DNA of 64,000 nucleotides, taken from the NCBI GenBank assembly GCA_002215645.1, contig NGFI01000005.1, positions 1 through 64,000 of the forward strand, in the 5' to 3' direction. Below the pieces are notes generated by a model that had not been told where the DNA came from, made no database searches, and saw nothing but the letters and a program-made list of their open reading frames with translations. Each line of letters begins with the position of its first letter. Positions within the stretch are counted from its first letter, which is position 1. This stretch comes from Gemmatimonadetes bacterium 2013_60CM_65_52 (GTDB lineage Bacteria > Gemmatimonadota > Gemmatimonadetes > Gemmatimonadales > Gemmatimonadaceae). Positions 52,576-60,739 of the stretch are shown in pieces. Made by a program: the position numbers and the translations under genes.

Positions 52576-53157
52576 TCAGTTCGTGATGGTGAAGGGCGCC
52601 GCGACCTGCAGCCGTACCATCCGCGTGTCGCCAATGTGGAGGATGCCCTTCACCCAGTCCCAATCGCGCGTGATGCCGCTGTTGTCCATCACCAGGAGCG
52701 CGACTTCCGCCGCCTGGTTTGGATCCATGCGCAGACACCCGTGCGACGCCGCCTCACCGAGCGACTTCGGATTGTTCGTTCCGTGGATGTAGTAGTCGGG
52801 CTCGTGGAAGAAGATCTTGACGGTGCGCATCGGGTTGTCCGCGCTTCCGGGCGCCGCGGGTGCCTTGCCGCGCGCCCATGCCGCATCGGGCGGAATCCAG
52901 TCCGGATTCCACACGATGGTCCTGATGCGATACGATCCTGGCGGAGTCGGATGTGTCGATGAGCCAACGGCGATCGGGTACGATCCAATCGTCTCACCAT
53001 CTCGCATGACGCTCAGCTTGCGCTCGCTGAGGCTCGCCTCGAGCGTCAAGGACGAGCTCCCTTCATGTGCCCTGATGGCGGCGCCGACGCCAAAGACGAG
53101 GGCGACGGCAATGGGGAGCGACAGGAGCGCGATGATCGAACGCGAACGTCTCTGCAT
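52576..53157 (-). CDS. L,D-transpeptidase (YkuD family)
   Basis: This is a 193-aa exported enzyme with an N-terminal signal/anchor (SRSIIALLSLPIAVALVFGVGAAIRA). The YkuD domain follows: ASLSERKLSVMRDGETIGSYPIAVG, then HGTNNPKSLGEAASHGCLRM with the catalytic Cys in SHGC and the preceding His residues. L,D-transpeptidases form 3-3 links in peptidoglycan or attach lipoproteins to it. The start at 53157 has AGAGG about 3-4 nt upstream; a frame back to 53214 exists. It is one of three such genes within 8 kb. It diverges from the M49-like gene at 53281. Confidence 0.92.
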   Translation of the reverse strand: MQRRSRSIIALLSLPIAVALVFGVGAAIRAHEGSSSLTLEASLSERKLSVMRDGETIGSYPIAVGSSTHPTPPGSYRIRTIVWNPDWIPPDAAWARGKAPAAPGSADNPMRTVKIFFHEPDYYIHGTNNPKSLGEAASHGCLRMDPNQAAEVALLVMDNSGITRDWDWVKGILHIGDTRMVRLQVAAPFTITN

Positions 53158-53280
53158 CTGCCTCTGGGTGGTTGGGGTGGGCCACGCATGACGATTTGGC
53201 AAGGCATGTTCCACTTGCCCCGTGCGGCGAGCACCTTTCCGGTGTCGCGTCCGCTTCCGCCCGACTCAACCCTCGAACGC

Positions 53281-55035
53281 ATGCCTCTCAACGTGAAGTT
53301 CCGCTCATTCGCGCTGGCGATTTCAGCGCTACTCGTGCTCGAGGCCGGGTGCGGTCCACAGATCGTCACCACGAACGTTCCCGTGCCCGCTCCTTCCACG
53401 GAGAGCCAAAGGGACACCAGCAAGCGTCTTCCACCGCCGCCACCACCACCGCCGACCACGATTCCGCAGCCCGTCGCCCCTGCGGTCGCGAGCGCAGCGG
53501 AGCGCCTGGCGCGATACGCCACCGTGCGACTGGTGGCTGACACCACCACGCTCACGAAACACGAGCGGCAGATGCTTCCGCTCCTCGTTGCGGCCGCGCG
53601 GGAGATGCACGGCATTTTCTGGGAGCAGGCGATCGGACCGCGCGACTCGGTGTTGTCCACGATCACGGATGCGTCCGAGCGGGCACTCGCCGAGGTCACC
53701 GTAGGTCCGTGGGACCGGCTGGATGGGAACGTGCCGTTCGTGCGAGGCGCGGGGCGCAAGCCGGACGGAGCGAACTTCTATCCCCGCGACATGACGAAGA
53801 ACGAGTTCGCGCAGGCGGTGAGCTCCGGCGGCGCTCGCGCGGACAGCCTCAAGTCGCTGTACACGATGGTGAGGCGTGGTGCGGCCGGCTCGCTCGTGAG
53901 CGTGCCCTACTCCCGGTATTTCGCTGCGCCGAATGCGCGCGCCGCGGCAAAGTTGCGCGAGGCGGCCATGCTCGCCGACGACGCGGGCCTGAAGCGGTAC
54001 CTCACCCTGGTGGCGAGCGCGTTGGTGACAGACAAATATCGGCCGAGCGATTTCGCATGGATGGACATGAAGAAGAACACGCTCGACATCGTCATCGGCC
54101 CGATCGAGACGTACGAGGACGAGCTGTTCGGCTACAAGGCCGCGAACGAGGCGTTCGTGCTCATCAAGGATCAGGCGTGGAGCCGCCGGCTCGCGAATTT
54201 CGCGAAGGAGCTCCCGGCGTTGCAGCAAGGCCTTCCCGTGGACGCGGCGTATCGTCGTGAGCGGCCCGGCACCGACGCGGATCTCAACGCATATGACGTG
54301 GTGTACGTCGCCGGCCACGCCAACGCCGGCCCCAAGACGATCGCCATCAACCTGCCGAATGACGAGGAAGTCCAGCTCAAGAAGGGCGCGCGCCGGCTGC
54401 AGCTCAAGAACGCCATTCGCGCGAAGTTCGACCGGATCCTCACGCCCATCGCGAAGGCGATGATCGCCGACGACCAGCTTTCGGCCGTGACATTCGATGC
54501 ATTCTTCGAGAACGTCATGTTCCACGAAGTGGCGCACGGACTCGGCATCAAGAACACGATCGATGGCAAGAGCACGGTACGCGCGGCACTCAAGGAAAAA
54601 GGGGGCGCGCTCGAAGAGGGCAAGGCGGACATCCTCGGCCTCTATCTCATTCGGCAGTTACGCGACAAACGGCAGCTCTCCGGCGGGCGCATGGAGGACA
54701 ACCTTGTCACGTTTCTCGCGAGCCTGTTCCGGTCCGTTCGCTTCGGCGCGGCCGACGCCCATGGCCGGGCCAACGTCGTGGCCTTCAACTATCTCCAACG
54801 GTCTGGCGCGTTCACCCGTGACGCGGGAGGAAAATATCGGATCGACGCGGTGAAGATGCGCGCCGCTGCCGACCAGCTCGCACGCGATATCCTCACGCTG
54901 CAAGGAAATGGCGATTACGCGGGCGTCGCGAAGATGTACGCCGAGCTCGGTGTCGTCGGACCGACGCTGCAGGGCGACATCGACCGGCTGGCGAAGCTCG
55001 GCATTCCCGTCGACCTCATCTACGAGCAACCGTGA
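53281..55035 (+). CDS. M49-like (dipeptidyl-peptidase III-like) metallopeptidase
   Basis: This is a 584-aa exported protein with a signal peptide (about residues 1-23, ending LEAGC; the lipobox is weak). A Pro-rich linker (PPPPPPPPTT) follows. The zinc site is HEVAHG (His415, Glu416, His419) plus EEGKAD (Glu445-Asp450), which in the M49 family provides the third ligand. True M49 enzymes have the longer HExxxH motif, so the spacing is one residue short here. The architecture otherwise matches the large dipeptidyl-peptidase-III-type proteins with the FHELGHG/EEGKADVLGLY pattern. It probably removes dipeptides from peptides in the periplasm. The ATG at 53281 is chosen for the signal; the open frame begins at 53065. 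Confidence 0.78.
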   Translation: MPLNVKFRSFALAISALLVLEAGCGPQIVTTNVPVPAPSTESQRDTSKRLPPPPPPPPTTIPQPVAPAVASAAERLARYATVRLVADTTTLTKHERQMLPLLVAAAREMHGIFWEQAIGPRDSVLSTITDASERALAEVTVGPWDRLDGNVPFVRGAGRKPDGANFYPRDMTKNEFAQAVSSGGARADSLKSLYTMVRRGAAGSLVSVPYSRYFAAPNARAAAKLREAAMLADDAGLKRYLTLVASALVTDKYRPSDFAWMDMKKNTLDIVIGPIETYEDELFGYKAANEAFVLIKDQAWSRRLANFAKELPALQQGLPVDAAYRRERPGTDADLNAYDVVYVAGHANAGPKTIAINLPNDEEVQLKKGARRLQLKNAIRAKFDRILTPIAKAMIADDQLSAVTFDAFFENVMFHEVAHGLGIKNTIDGKSTVRAALKEKGGALEEGKADILGLYLIRQLRDKRQLSGGRMEDNLVTFLASLFRSVRFGAADAHGRANVVAFNYLQRSGAFTRDAGGKYRIDAVKMRAAADQLARDILTLQGNGDYAGVAKMYAELGVVGPTLQGDIDRLAKLGIPVDLIYEQP

Positions 55036-55060
55036 CGGCCCTGTTTGCGTGGAGTCCCGC

Positions 55061-57628
55061 ATGATGCTCGCGCTCGCGGTGCTGCGTCTGTCGTCGCTCA
55101 TGGCCGCGGGCGACAGCCTGCTCGTGCCCGGCGTGTCTCACCAGCTTGCCGAATATCGCGCCGCGCAGCTCTCCGCCGTGCGATACGAGCTCGCGCTCGA
55201 CGTCACGCGTCGGGATACCGTCGTGGGCCGGGCGCGCGTGCGGTTCGTGCGAAGGGCAGGCGGCGACGTCATTCTCGATTTTCGCGGCTTCGGGTTGTCG
55301 GCCGTACGAGTGAACGGCAGGGCCATCGAGCCCGCGTGGCGCAATGGGCATCTCGTCCTGCCGACGGGTGCGGTGCAGGACGGCGAGAACGACGTGGAGC
55401 TCGCGTTTCGCGCCGCCATCGCTGCCGCCGGTGCGAGCGTCATTCGATATCACGACACCACCGACGGGGCGGACTATCTGTACACGCTGCTCGTGCCCGC
55501 CGACGCCAATCAGCTCTTTCCCTGTTTCGACCAGCCAGACCTGAAAGCGCGCGTCACGTTGTCGCTTTCCGTGCCGCGGGGATGGACGGCAGTGGCCAAC
55601 GGTGGTGTCACCCGCGTCGATACCGCGACGACTCCGACCTATCACTTCGCCGAAACGGCACCGATCAGCACCTATCTGGTGGCGTTTGCAGCCGGACCAT
55701 GGTCGGTGCGCACCGAGACGGTTCGCGGACGTCCCATCTCCATCTACGTCCGCGCGTCGCGCTTCAAGGACGCGGAGACCGACACGCTCATCGCGCTCAA
55801 CGCGCGGGCGCTCGCATGGATGGAACATTACACCGCGCGCCCATTCCCCTTCGAGAAGTTCGATTTTCTTCTCGCGCCCGCGTTTCCGTTCGGCGGCATG
55901 GAACACCCCGGCGCGATCTTCTACAACGAGGAGAGCTTCATCTACCGGGAGCGTCCCACGCTCTCGCAGTTGCTCGGACGCGAGGCGACGGTCGACCACG
56001 AAGTCGCGCATCAGTGGTTCGGCGACGACGTCACCATGCGCTGGTTCGACGACCTGTGGCTGAAGGAGGGGTTCGCCACGTATCTCGCCGCGGTGATGCA
56101 GGCGTCGTTGAACCCCGCCGCCAACGCCTGGAAGACCTTTTACCTGCGCAACAAGCCGGCGGCATATGGCGTGGACGCCACGACCGGAACGACGCCGGTG
56201 TGGCAGCGGCTGGACAATCTGGACAAGGCCAAGAGCAACTACGGCGCGATCGTCTACAACAAGGCGCCCGGCATTCTGAAGCAGCTCAACTACCTCGTCG
56301 GCGACAGCGCGTTTCGCGAGGGACTGCGCGCGTACGTGCGCCAGCACGACTACGCCAATGCCACGTGGCGCGACCTGCTCGCGGCCGTGGGGAACGCCGC
56401 CGGCCGCCCGCTGGATGCGTGGGGTGCGAGCTACATCCTTCGCCCGGGCATGCCGGTGGTCGACCAGCAGCTGATCGTACGAAATGGACGAATCGTACGT
56501 CTGACCCTCGCCCAGTCGCCAGCACGCGCACTCTCCGGCAGTGCACCCTGGCCGGCACGCGTGGAACTGCTGCTCGGCCATCCCGACGGTTCGTCGGAAC
56601 AGATTCCCGTGGAGCTCACCGGCCGCGTGACGCGCGTCGCGGTTGCAGGTAAACCCGCGCCCACGTTCGTGTTCGCCAATGCCCGCGACTACGGGTATGC
56701 GCTCGTGCGTCTCGACGGGCGCTCGATGCGGTGGCTCGAGGCGAACATCGGCTCCGTGCGCGACGACTTTCTCCGCTCGATGTTGTGGGGCGCCATGTGG
56801 GATCAGGTTCGTGACGCAGGGCTCGATCCCGCCGCGTACGTTCGATTGGCCCTTCGCGAGCTGCCGCGCGAAACGGACGAGCAGCTCGTTCCGGTCATAC
56901 TTGGCCGCGTCTCCCGTTCGCTGACAGCCTATCTGCAGGGCGCGCGGCGCGACACGCTGGCGCGTGAGGTCGAGGCGGCACTGTTGAAAGAGATCGGGGA
57001 CGACCGCCGCACGTACGGCGTACGAAAAAACGCGCTCGACACCTTCACCGGCGTCGCGCGCACCGACAGTGCGCTGAGGAGACTGGATGGAATGCTCGAC
57101 AGCGCCAACGTGGCCGGCGCGCCGCTGCGTGCTCCTGCGAGGTGGGCCATCGTCACCACACTCGTGGCGCGCGGCGGGGCAACGGCCGATACGCGACTCG
57201 CGGCCGAACTGAAGCGCGATTCCACGAGTGAGGGAAAGCGTCGAGCGTTCGTCGCGAACGCCGCGCGTCCCGATTCCGCGACGAAAGCCGAGTACTGGGC
57301 GCGCTATTTCGGCGACCGCGATCTCAATGAGGATTGGGTCACCGCCAGCTTGCGCAGCTTCCACGATCCCGCGCGAGACGATCTCACGCGGCCCTACCTG
57401 CTGCCTGCCCTCGACAGTCTTCCCTGGATCCAGCGAAACCGGCGGATCTTCTTCCTGGGCAACTGGGTGTCGGCAACGCTCGACGGCCAGCGGTCCGCGG
57501 AGTCGCTGGCGGCGGTGGACCGTTTCCTCGGCCGGCGGAGGGACTTGCCGTCCGACCTGAAAGAGAAGATTCTTCAGTCGCGCGACGAGCTCGAGCGTAC
57601 CGTCGCGATCCGGCGCAGATTTCGCTAG
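55061..57628 (+). CDS. M1-family aminopeptidase, exported
   Basis: This is an 855-aa zinc aminopeptidase of the PepN type. A signal-like N-terminus (MMLALAVLRLSSLMAAG) precedes the domains. The exopeptidase motif GGMEHPGAIFYNE (278 onward; usual form GAMEN) and HEVAH-18 residues-Glu (His313, Glu314, His317, Glu336 in HQWFGDDVTMRWFDDLWLKEG) form the zinc and substrate site. The C-terminal alpha-helical domain follows. Histidine replaces the asparagine of GAMEN, which may alter N-terminal recognition. GGAG lies 6 nt before the first ATG at 55061. With the M49-like gene 25 bp upstream it likely degrades peptides in the periplasm. Confidence 0.93.
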   Translation: MMLALAVLRLSSLMAAGDSLLVPGVSHQLAEYRAAQLSAVRYELALDVTRRDTVVGRARVRFVRRAGGDVILDFRGFGLSAVRVNGRAIEPAWRNGHLVLPTGAVQDGENDVELAFRAAIAAAGASVIRYHDTTDGADYLYTLLVPADANQLFPCFDQPDLKARVTLSLSVPRGWTAVANGGVTRVDTATTPTYHFAETAPISTYLVAFAAGPWSVRTETVRGRPISIYVRASRFKDAETDTLIALNARALAWMEHYTARPFPFEKFDFLLAPAFPFGGMEHPGAIFYNEESFIYRERPTLSQLLGREATVDHEVAHQWFGDDVTMRWFDDLWLKEGFATYLAAVMQASLNPAANAWKTFYLRNKPAAYGVDATTGTTPVWQRLDNLDKAKSNYGAIVYNKAPGILKQLNYLVGDSAFREGLRAYVRQHDYANATWRDLLAAVGNAAGRPLDAWGASYILRPGMPVVDQQLIVRNGRIVRLTLAQSPARALSGSAPWPARVELLLGHPDGSSEQIPVELTGRVTRVAVAGKPAPTFVFANARDYGYALVRLDGRSMRWLEANIGSVRDDFLRSMLWGAMWDQVRDAGLDPAAYVRLALRELPRETDEQLVPVILGRVSRSLTAYLQGARRDTLAREVEAALLKEIGDDRRTYGVRKNALDTFTGVARTDSALRRLDGMLDSANVAGAPLRAPARWAIVTTLVARGGATADTRLAAELKRDSTSEGKRRAFVANAARPDSATKAEYWARYFGDRDLNEDWVTASLRSFHDPARDDLTRPYLLPALDSLPWIQRNRRIFFLGNWVSATLDGQRSAESLAAVDRFLGRRRDLPSDLKEKILQSRDELERTVAIRRRFR

Positions 57629-57671
57629 GCGAGCCCGTGTGGACGCAACGATATGCCCACTCGCTCGTCCT

Positions 57672-58277
57672 ATGACGGAGCGGGCTGGAACACACGGCAC
57701 GCTCGAGCGTACGTCCGTTCGTTCCCTCCGCTCTCGCATGCTGAACGCCCTCCTCGTCAGCGTCATCTCCGCACATCTGATCGTCTCCCCGCCCGGCCCG
57801 AAAAAGGTCGCTGCGGCGGCCGTACCCGCGAGCGCCGCGCACCGTCCTCTCGGACTGGCCGACAGCATCGTCGTCGAGAAACGGGCGCATACGCTCACGC
57901 TTTTCCGTGACGGCCGCATCATGCGCTCGTTTCTCGTCGCGCTTGGCGGACAGCCGCGCGGCGACAAGGTGCGGATCGGCGACAACCGCACGCCGGAAGG
58001 CCTCTTCTACATCGACGCACGGCAGCCGAATAGCCGCTATCACCTCGCGCTGCACATCTCGTATCCCGATGCGGCACATCGCGCGCGCGCCCAGGCACTC
58101 GGCGCCGAGCCTGGCGGCGACATCATGATCCACGGGTTGCCCAACGGCATGGGATCGGCGGGCGCGTCGCATCGGTTGAACGATTGGACGAACGGCTGCG
58201 TGGCGCTCACGGACGAGGAGATCGAGGAAGTCTGGAGCGTCGTGCCCATCGGCACGCCCGTCGAGATCAAGCCGTAA
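57672..58277 (+). CDS. L,D-transpeptidase (YkuD family)
   Basis: This is a roughly 200-aa exported enzyme. After a signal region (LNALLVSVISAHLIV) the YkuD domain has VVEKRAHTLTLFRDGRIMRSFLVALGG, DNRTPEGLFYIDAR and HGLPNG, and the catalytic Cys is in WTNGCVALTDEEIE. The sequence differs from the other two L,D-transpeptidases here in the first catalytic block. The start is uncertain: ATG 57672 is used, but 57738 gives a compact signal peptide and 57639 (GTG) the longest frame. Its job is cross-linking peptidoglycan or anchoring proteins. It is probably in one unit with the downstream gene. Confidence 0.88.
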   Translation: MTERAGTHGTLERTSVRSLRSRMLNALLVSVISAHLIVSPPGPKKVAAAAVPASAAHRPLGLADSIVVEKRAHTLTLFRDGRIMRSFLVALGGQPRGDKVRIGDNRTPEGLFYIDARQPNSRYHLALHISYPDAAHRARAQALGAEPGGDIMIHGLPNGMGSAGASHRLNDWTNGCVALTDEEIEEVWSVVPIGTPVEIKP

Positions 58278-58298
58278 GGGCGCGGGCGCGCTGACGGC

Positions 58299-58922
58299 GT
58301 GCTGCGCTACCTGCTGGACCTCGCCGGCGTCGCGGTGTTCGCCATCAGCGGAGCGCTCGCCGCCGGACGCCGCGGGCTCGATCTCATCGGCGTGATCGTG
58401 CTCGGCGCGGTGACCGCCGTGGGAGGCGGCACCATTCGGGACGTGCTCCTGGCACGACATCCGATCTTCTGGCTCGCCGATCCCGCGTATCTCATCGTCA
58501 TCGTCGCGAGCTCGTTGCTGACGGTCGCATACGCCCGGTGGCGGCCGGCTCCGCATGCAGCGCTGCTCGTGGCCGACGCGCTCGGGCTCTCGCTCTTCAG
58601 CATCGTCGGGGCGCAGATTGCGGAATCGCAGGGCATGCCCGCCGTAAGCGGCATTTTGCTCGGCACCGTGACCGGCACGGCCGGCGGCGTCGTGCGCGAC
58701 GTCCTCAGTGCCGAGGTGCCGCTGGTGCTCCGCAGCGGCAATCTTTACGCGACGGCGGCCATCGCCGGAACGTCCACGTACTTCGTGCTCGGCAGCATGG
58801 GTGCTTCTCGCGTGATTGCGGCGTACGTTGGAATGGTCGTGTGCGCCGCACTCCGCGCTGCGTCCATCTGGTGGGGCCTCAAGCTGCCGGTGTTCGAGCT
58901 TGGCAACGGAGCTTCGAAATGA
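58299..58922 (+). CDS. TRIC-family (UPF0126) cation channel-like membrane protein
   Basis: This is a 207-aa membrane protein with seven hydrophobic segments in the UPF0126/TRIC layout: two repeats each opening with a Gly-rich helix and a charged turn (GGGTIRDVLLARHPIFWL and GGVVRDVLSAEVPLVLR). The bacterial family is a trimeric intracellular-cation-type channel. Ion preference is unknown. GTG start at 58299. The stop overlaps the next gene start (ATGA), so the DinB gene is translationally coupled. Confidence 0.92.
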   Translation: MLRYLLDLAGVAVFAISGALAAGRRGLDLIGVIVLGAVTAVGGGTIRDVLLARHPIFWLADPAYLIVIVASSLLTVAYARWRPAPHAALLVADALGLSLFSIVGAQIAESQGMPAVSGILLGTVTGTAGGVVRDVLSAEVPLVLRSGNLYATAAIAGTSTYFVLGSMGASRVIAAYVGMVVCAALRAASIWWGLKLPVFELGNGASK

Positions 58923-59467
58923 CGACGAACTCTCCAGCGCGGCGCGACGCCACCGTCGCTGATCTACCGCTCGAATTCATCGATCGTTCGCGCCGCTATC
59001 TCGTGCGCGAATACCCGGCAAAGATCGAGCGCTGTCTCGCCGCGCTTCCGCCGGGCACGCTGTGGGCACGGTCGGATACGGAGTCCAACAGCGTCGGTAA
59101 CCTGCTGCTGCATCTCGAGGGAAACGTCCGCCAGTGGATCGTGAGCAGCGTGGGAGGTGTGCCGGATGAACGGCACCGCGCGGCGGAGTTCGCAGCCACC
59201 GGCGGCACGGATGCGCAGAGCCTGTTTGCCGCCTTACGCGGGACGCTCGTCGACGCCGATGCAGTGCTTGCGCGGCTGACGCCGGACGACCTCGCGACTC
59301 GGCGCGTGATTCAGGACCGCGACGTGAGCGTGTTCGAGGCCATCTACCACGTGGTGGAGCATTTTGCGATGCACACGGGGCAGATCATTCTGCTGACCAA
59401 ATTGCATGCGCCGGGCACGATCCAGTTCTACGATGACGCAGCGGGGGCAGCCAAGCCACTGTACTGA
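58919..59467 (+). CDS. DinB-family (DUF1572-like) protein
   Basis: This is a 182-aa cytoplasmic DinB-type helical bundle. Blocks are ADLPLEFIDRSRRYLVREYPAKIERCL, SDTESNSVGNLLLHLEGNVRQWIVS and VIYHVVEHFAMHTGQIILLTKLH (seen as AIYHVVEHFAMHTGQII), which carry the family His residues (LLHLEG, EHF, MHTGQ). The metal-binding triad therefore appears complete. The start at 58919 overlaps the TRIC stop (ATGA). It is the fourth DinB-like gene in the window. It is followed by a palindromic repeat. Confidence 0.9.
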   Translation: MTTNSPARRDATVADLPLEFIDRSRRYLVREYPAKIERCLAALPPGTLWARSDTESNSVGNLLLHLEGNVRQWIVSSVGGVPDERHRAAEFAATGGTDAQSLFAALRGTLVDADAVLARLTPDDLATRRVIQDRDVSVFEAIYHVVEHFAMHTGQIILLTKLHAPGTIQFYDDAAGAAKPLY

Positions 59468-59473
59468 GCTACC

Positions 59474-59712
59474 AAGAACAGTACTCAGTACGAAGGCCAG
59501 TATCCGGAACTCGGCACTCGGTATTACGACGTATCCAGTACGGGGCGCGGAGGCCTCGCGTGACGCCTTTGCCGTTTGTACCGGATACGTTGTTTTAGCG
59601 AACTCGGTATGACGACGTATCCAGTACGGGGCGCGGAGGCCTCGCGTGACGCCTTTGCCGTTTGTACCGGATACGTCGTTTTACCGAGTGCCGGATACAG
59701 GGTACTGTTCTT
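59474..59712. repeat. Nested palindromic element with internal tandem 86-bp duplication
   Basis: The 239-bp element is bounded by exact 11-bp inverted ends, AAGAACAGTAC (59474-59484) and GTACTGTTCTT (59702-59712). Inside lie two tandem 86-bp units, 59516-59601 and 59602-59687, with 3 differences. Each unit is itself an inverted repeat (ACGACGTATCC near its left, GGATACGT near its right) around a G/C core. The gap between convergent stops at 59467 and 59729 is filled by it. It encodes no credible protein; open frames in it arise from the repeat. It resembles REP/MITE-type elements. Confidence 0.85.
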
Positions 59713-59728
59713 CCTACTGTTGTTGGTC

Positions 59729-60664
59729 TCAGTAGATGTATACCCGTGTTCCCACCGGCACATTCTCGTACAGCCACTCGATGTCCTCGTCGCGCAGCCG
59801 CACGCACCCGTGCGTCACGGCGGCGCCGATCGATTTCGCGTATGGCGTGCCGTGCAGCAGGTAGCCGTTGCCGAGGTCGAGCCGGAAGTGACCGAGCTCG
59901 CCCTGAATGCGGCGGTGCTTCGTGCCCTGTGGTGGAATGAACAGCGTGTTGTCGAAGACGATGTGCTCGTCGTAGATCATGGGCACGAACTCATCCCCCC
60001 CGGGCCGAATGATGCCCACCTCGTCGCCCTGCGTCAGCAGCTTCGTGCCGTCTTTCAGCTTTACGACTCGGCCGCGCTCGAGCTGCGCGAGCTTGAGGCC
60101 GTGCTCGAGCGCCACCTCGGCGAAATGCCACTCGGGCGGCGTCCACACCGGATCGCGATCCTTGCGTAGCACCGTGCGTACGCCGCGAGGCGTGGTGAAG
60201 CGCCAGATCTTGCCGCCGTACTCCAGTGTCGCGTTCATCGCGGTGGCGACCGTGGCGGTGCGTAGCGTATCCTCGCCGTCGATGACGCGCAGCTGTCGCC
60301 CGAACAGATCGACGATGACGCGGTAGCCCTCGGACTTCTCGGCACTCGTACGCGCGCTCTCCCACGCCAACCGGTCCTTGCGCGACTTGAACGACCGCTC
60401 GGACGACGCCGCGGCCGTGGCTGTGACTTCGGTGCCGGCCGTCTCGGATGTGCTGCCGGAGGATGCGTCGTCGCTCCGCCGGGCAATCTTGCGCAGCAAC
60501 GACACAAACCAATTATGGCCTCCGCGCTGTGCCTCGGCGGAGTCCGCTCGCGTGGTGACGCTGCTACTATCGAGGTTTCGTGCCTGGACTTGCGCTCGCG
60601 CCGGGGCGGCGTACAAAGCGAACAGAAGCGCTGCCGCCGCCAGTCGTGTCATCGTCAATCGCAT
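59729..60664 (-). CDS. L,D-transpeptidase with long N-terminal region
   Basis: This is a 311-aa exported YkuD-family enzyme. A signal peptide (LTMTRLAAAALLFALYAAPARAQ) precedes a Ser/Thr-rich linker, then a YkuD domain with IVDLFGRQLRVIDGEDTLRTATVATAMN, and HGTPYAKSIGAAVTHGCVRLRDEDIE, with the catalytic Cys in THGC. The linker is longer than in the other two L,D-transpeptidases. It would form 3-3 cross-links or attach outer-membrane lipoproteins. Start 60664 (second ATG 60652 possible). Its stop is 17 bp from the palindromic element. Confidence 0.93.
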   Translation of the reverse strand: MRLTMTRLAAAALLFALYAAPARAQVQARNLDSSSVTTRADSAEAQRGGHNWFVSLLRKIARRSDDASSGSTSETAGTEVTATAAASSERSFKSRKDRLAWESARTSAEKSEGYRVIVDLFGRQLRVIDGEDTLRTATVATAMNATLEYGGKIWRFTTPRGVRTVLRKDRDPVWTPPEWHFAEVALEHGLKLAQLERGRVVKLKDGTKLLTQGDEVGIIRPGGDEFVPMIYDEHIVFDNTLFIPPQGTKHRRIQGELGHFRLDLGNGYLLHGTPYAKSIGAAVTHGCVRLRDEDIEWLYENVPVGTRVYIY

Positions 60665-60739
60665 CACTACGAAAAATACACTGCGGAGGGCGTGAAGGTT
60701 CACGTCCTCCGCAGTCTTGCACGACTCGGGCCGGACTTT

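Noticed and set aside
53699-53713. 15-nt match to the inner part of the GTAGGACGG repeat region
   Set aside because: It lies inside the M49-like coding sequence in frame with conserved context; probably a chance match.
55016-57991. 991-aa open frame on the minus strand
   Set aside because: It is antisense to the M1 aminopeptidase gene and parts of its neighbours. It has no family motifs, and long antisense frames are expected in high-GC DNA.
59524-59807. Small ORFs around the palindrome (79 aa and 70 aa on minus, 68 aa on plus)
   Set aside because: They are generated by the duplicated palindromic element and repeat the same Arg/Ser-rich words, so they are not genes.
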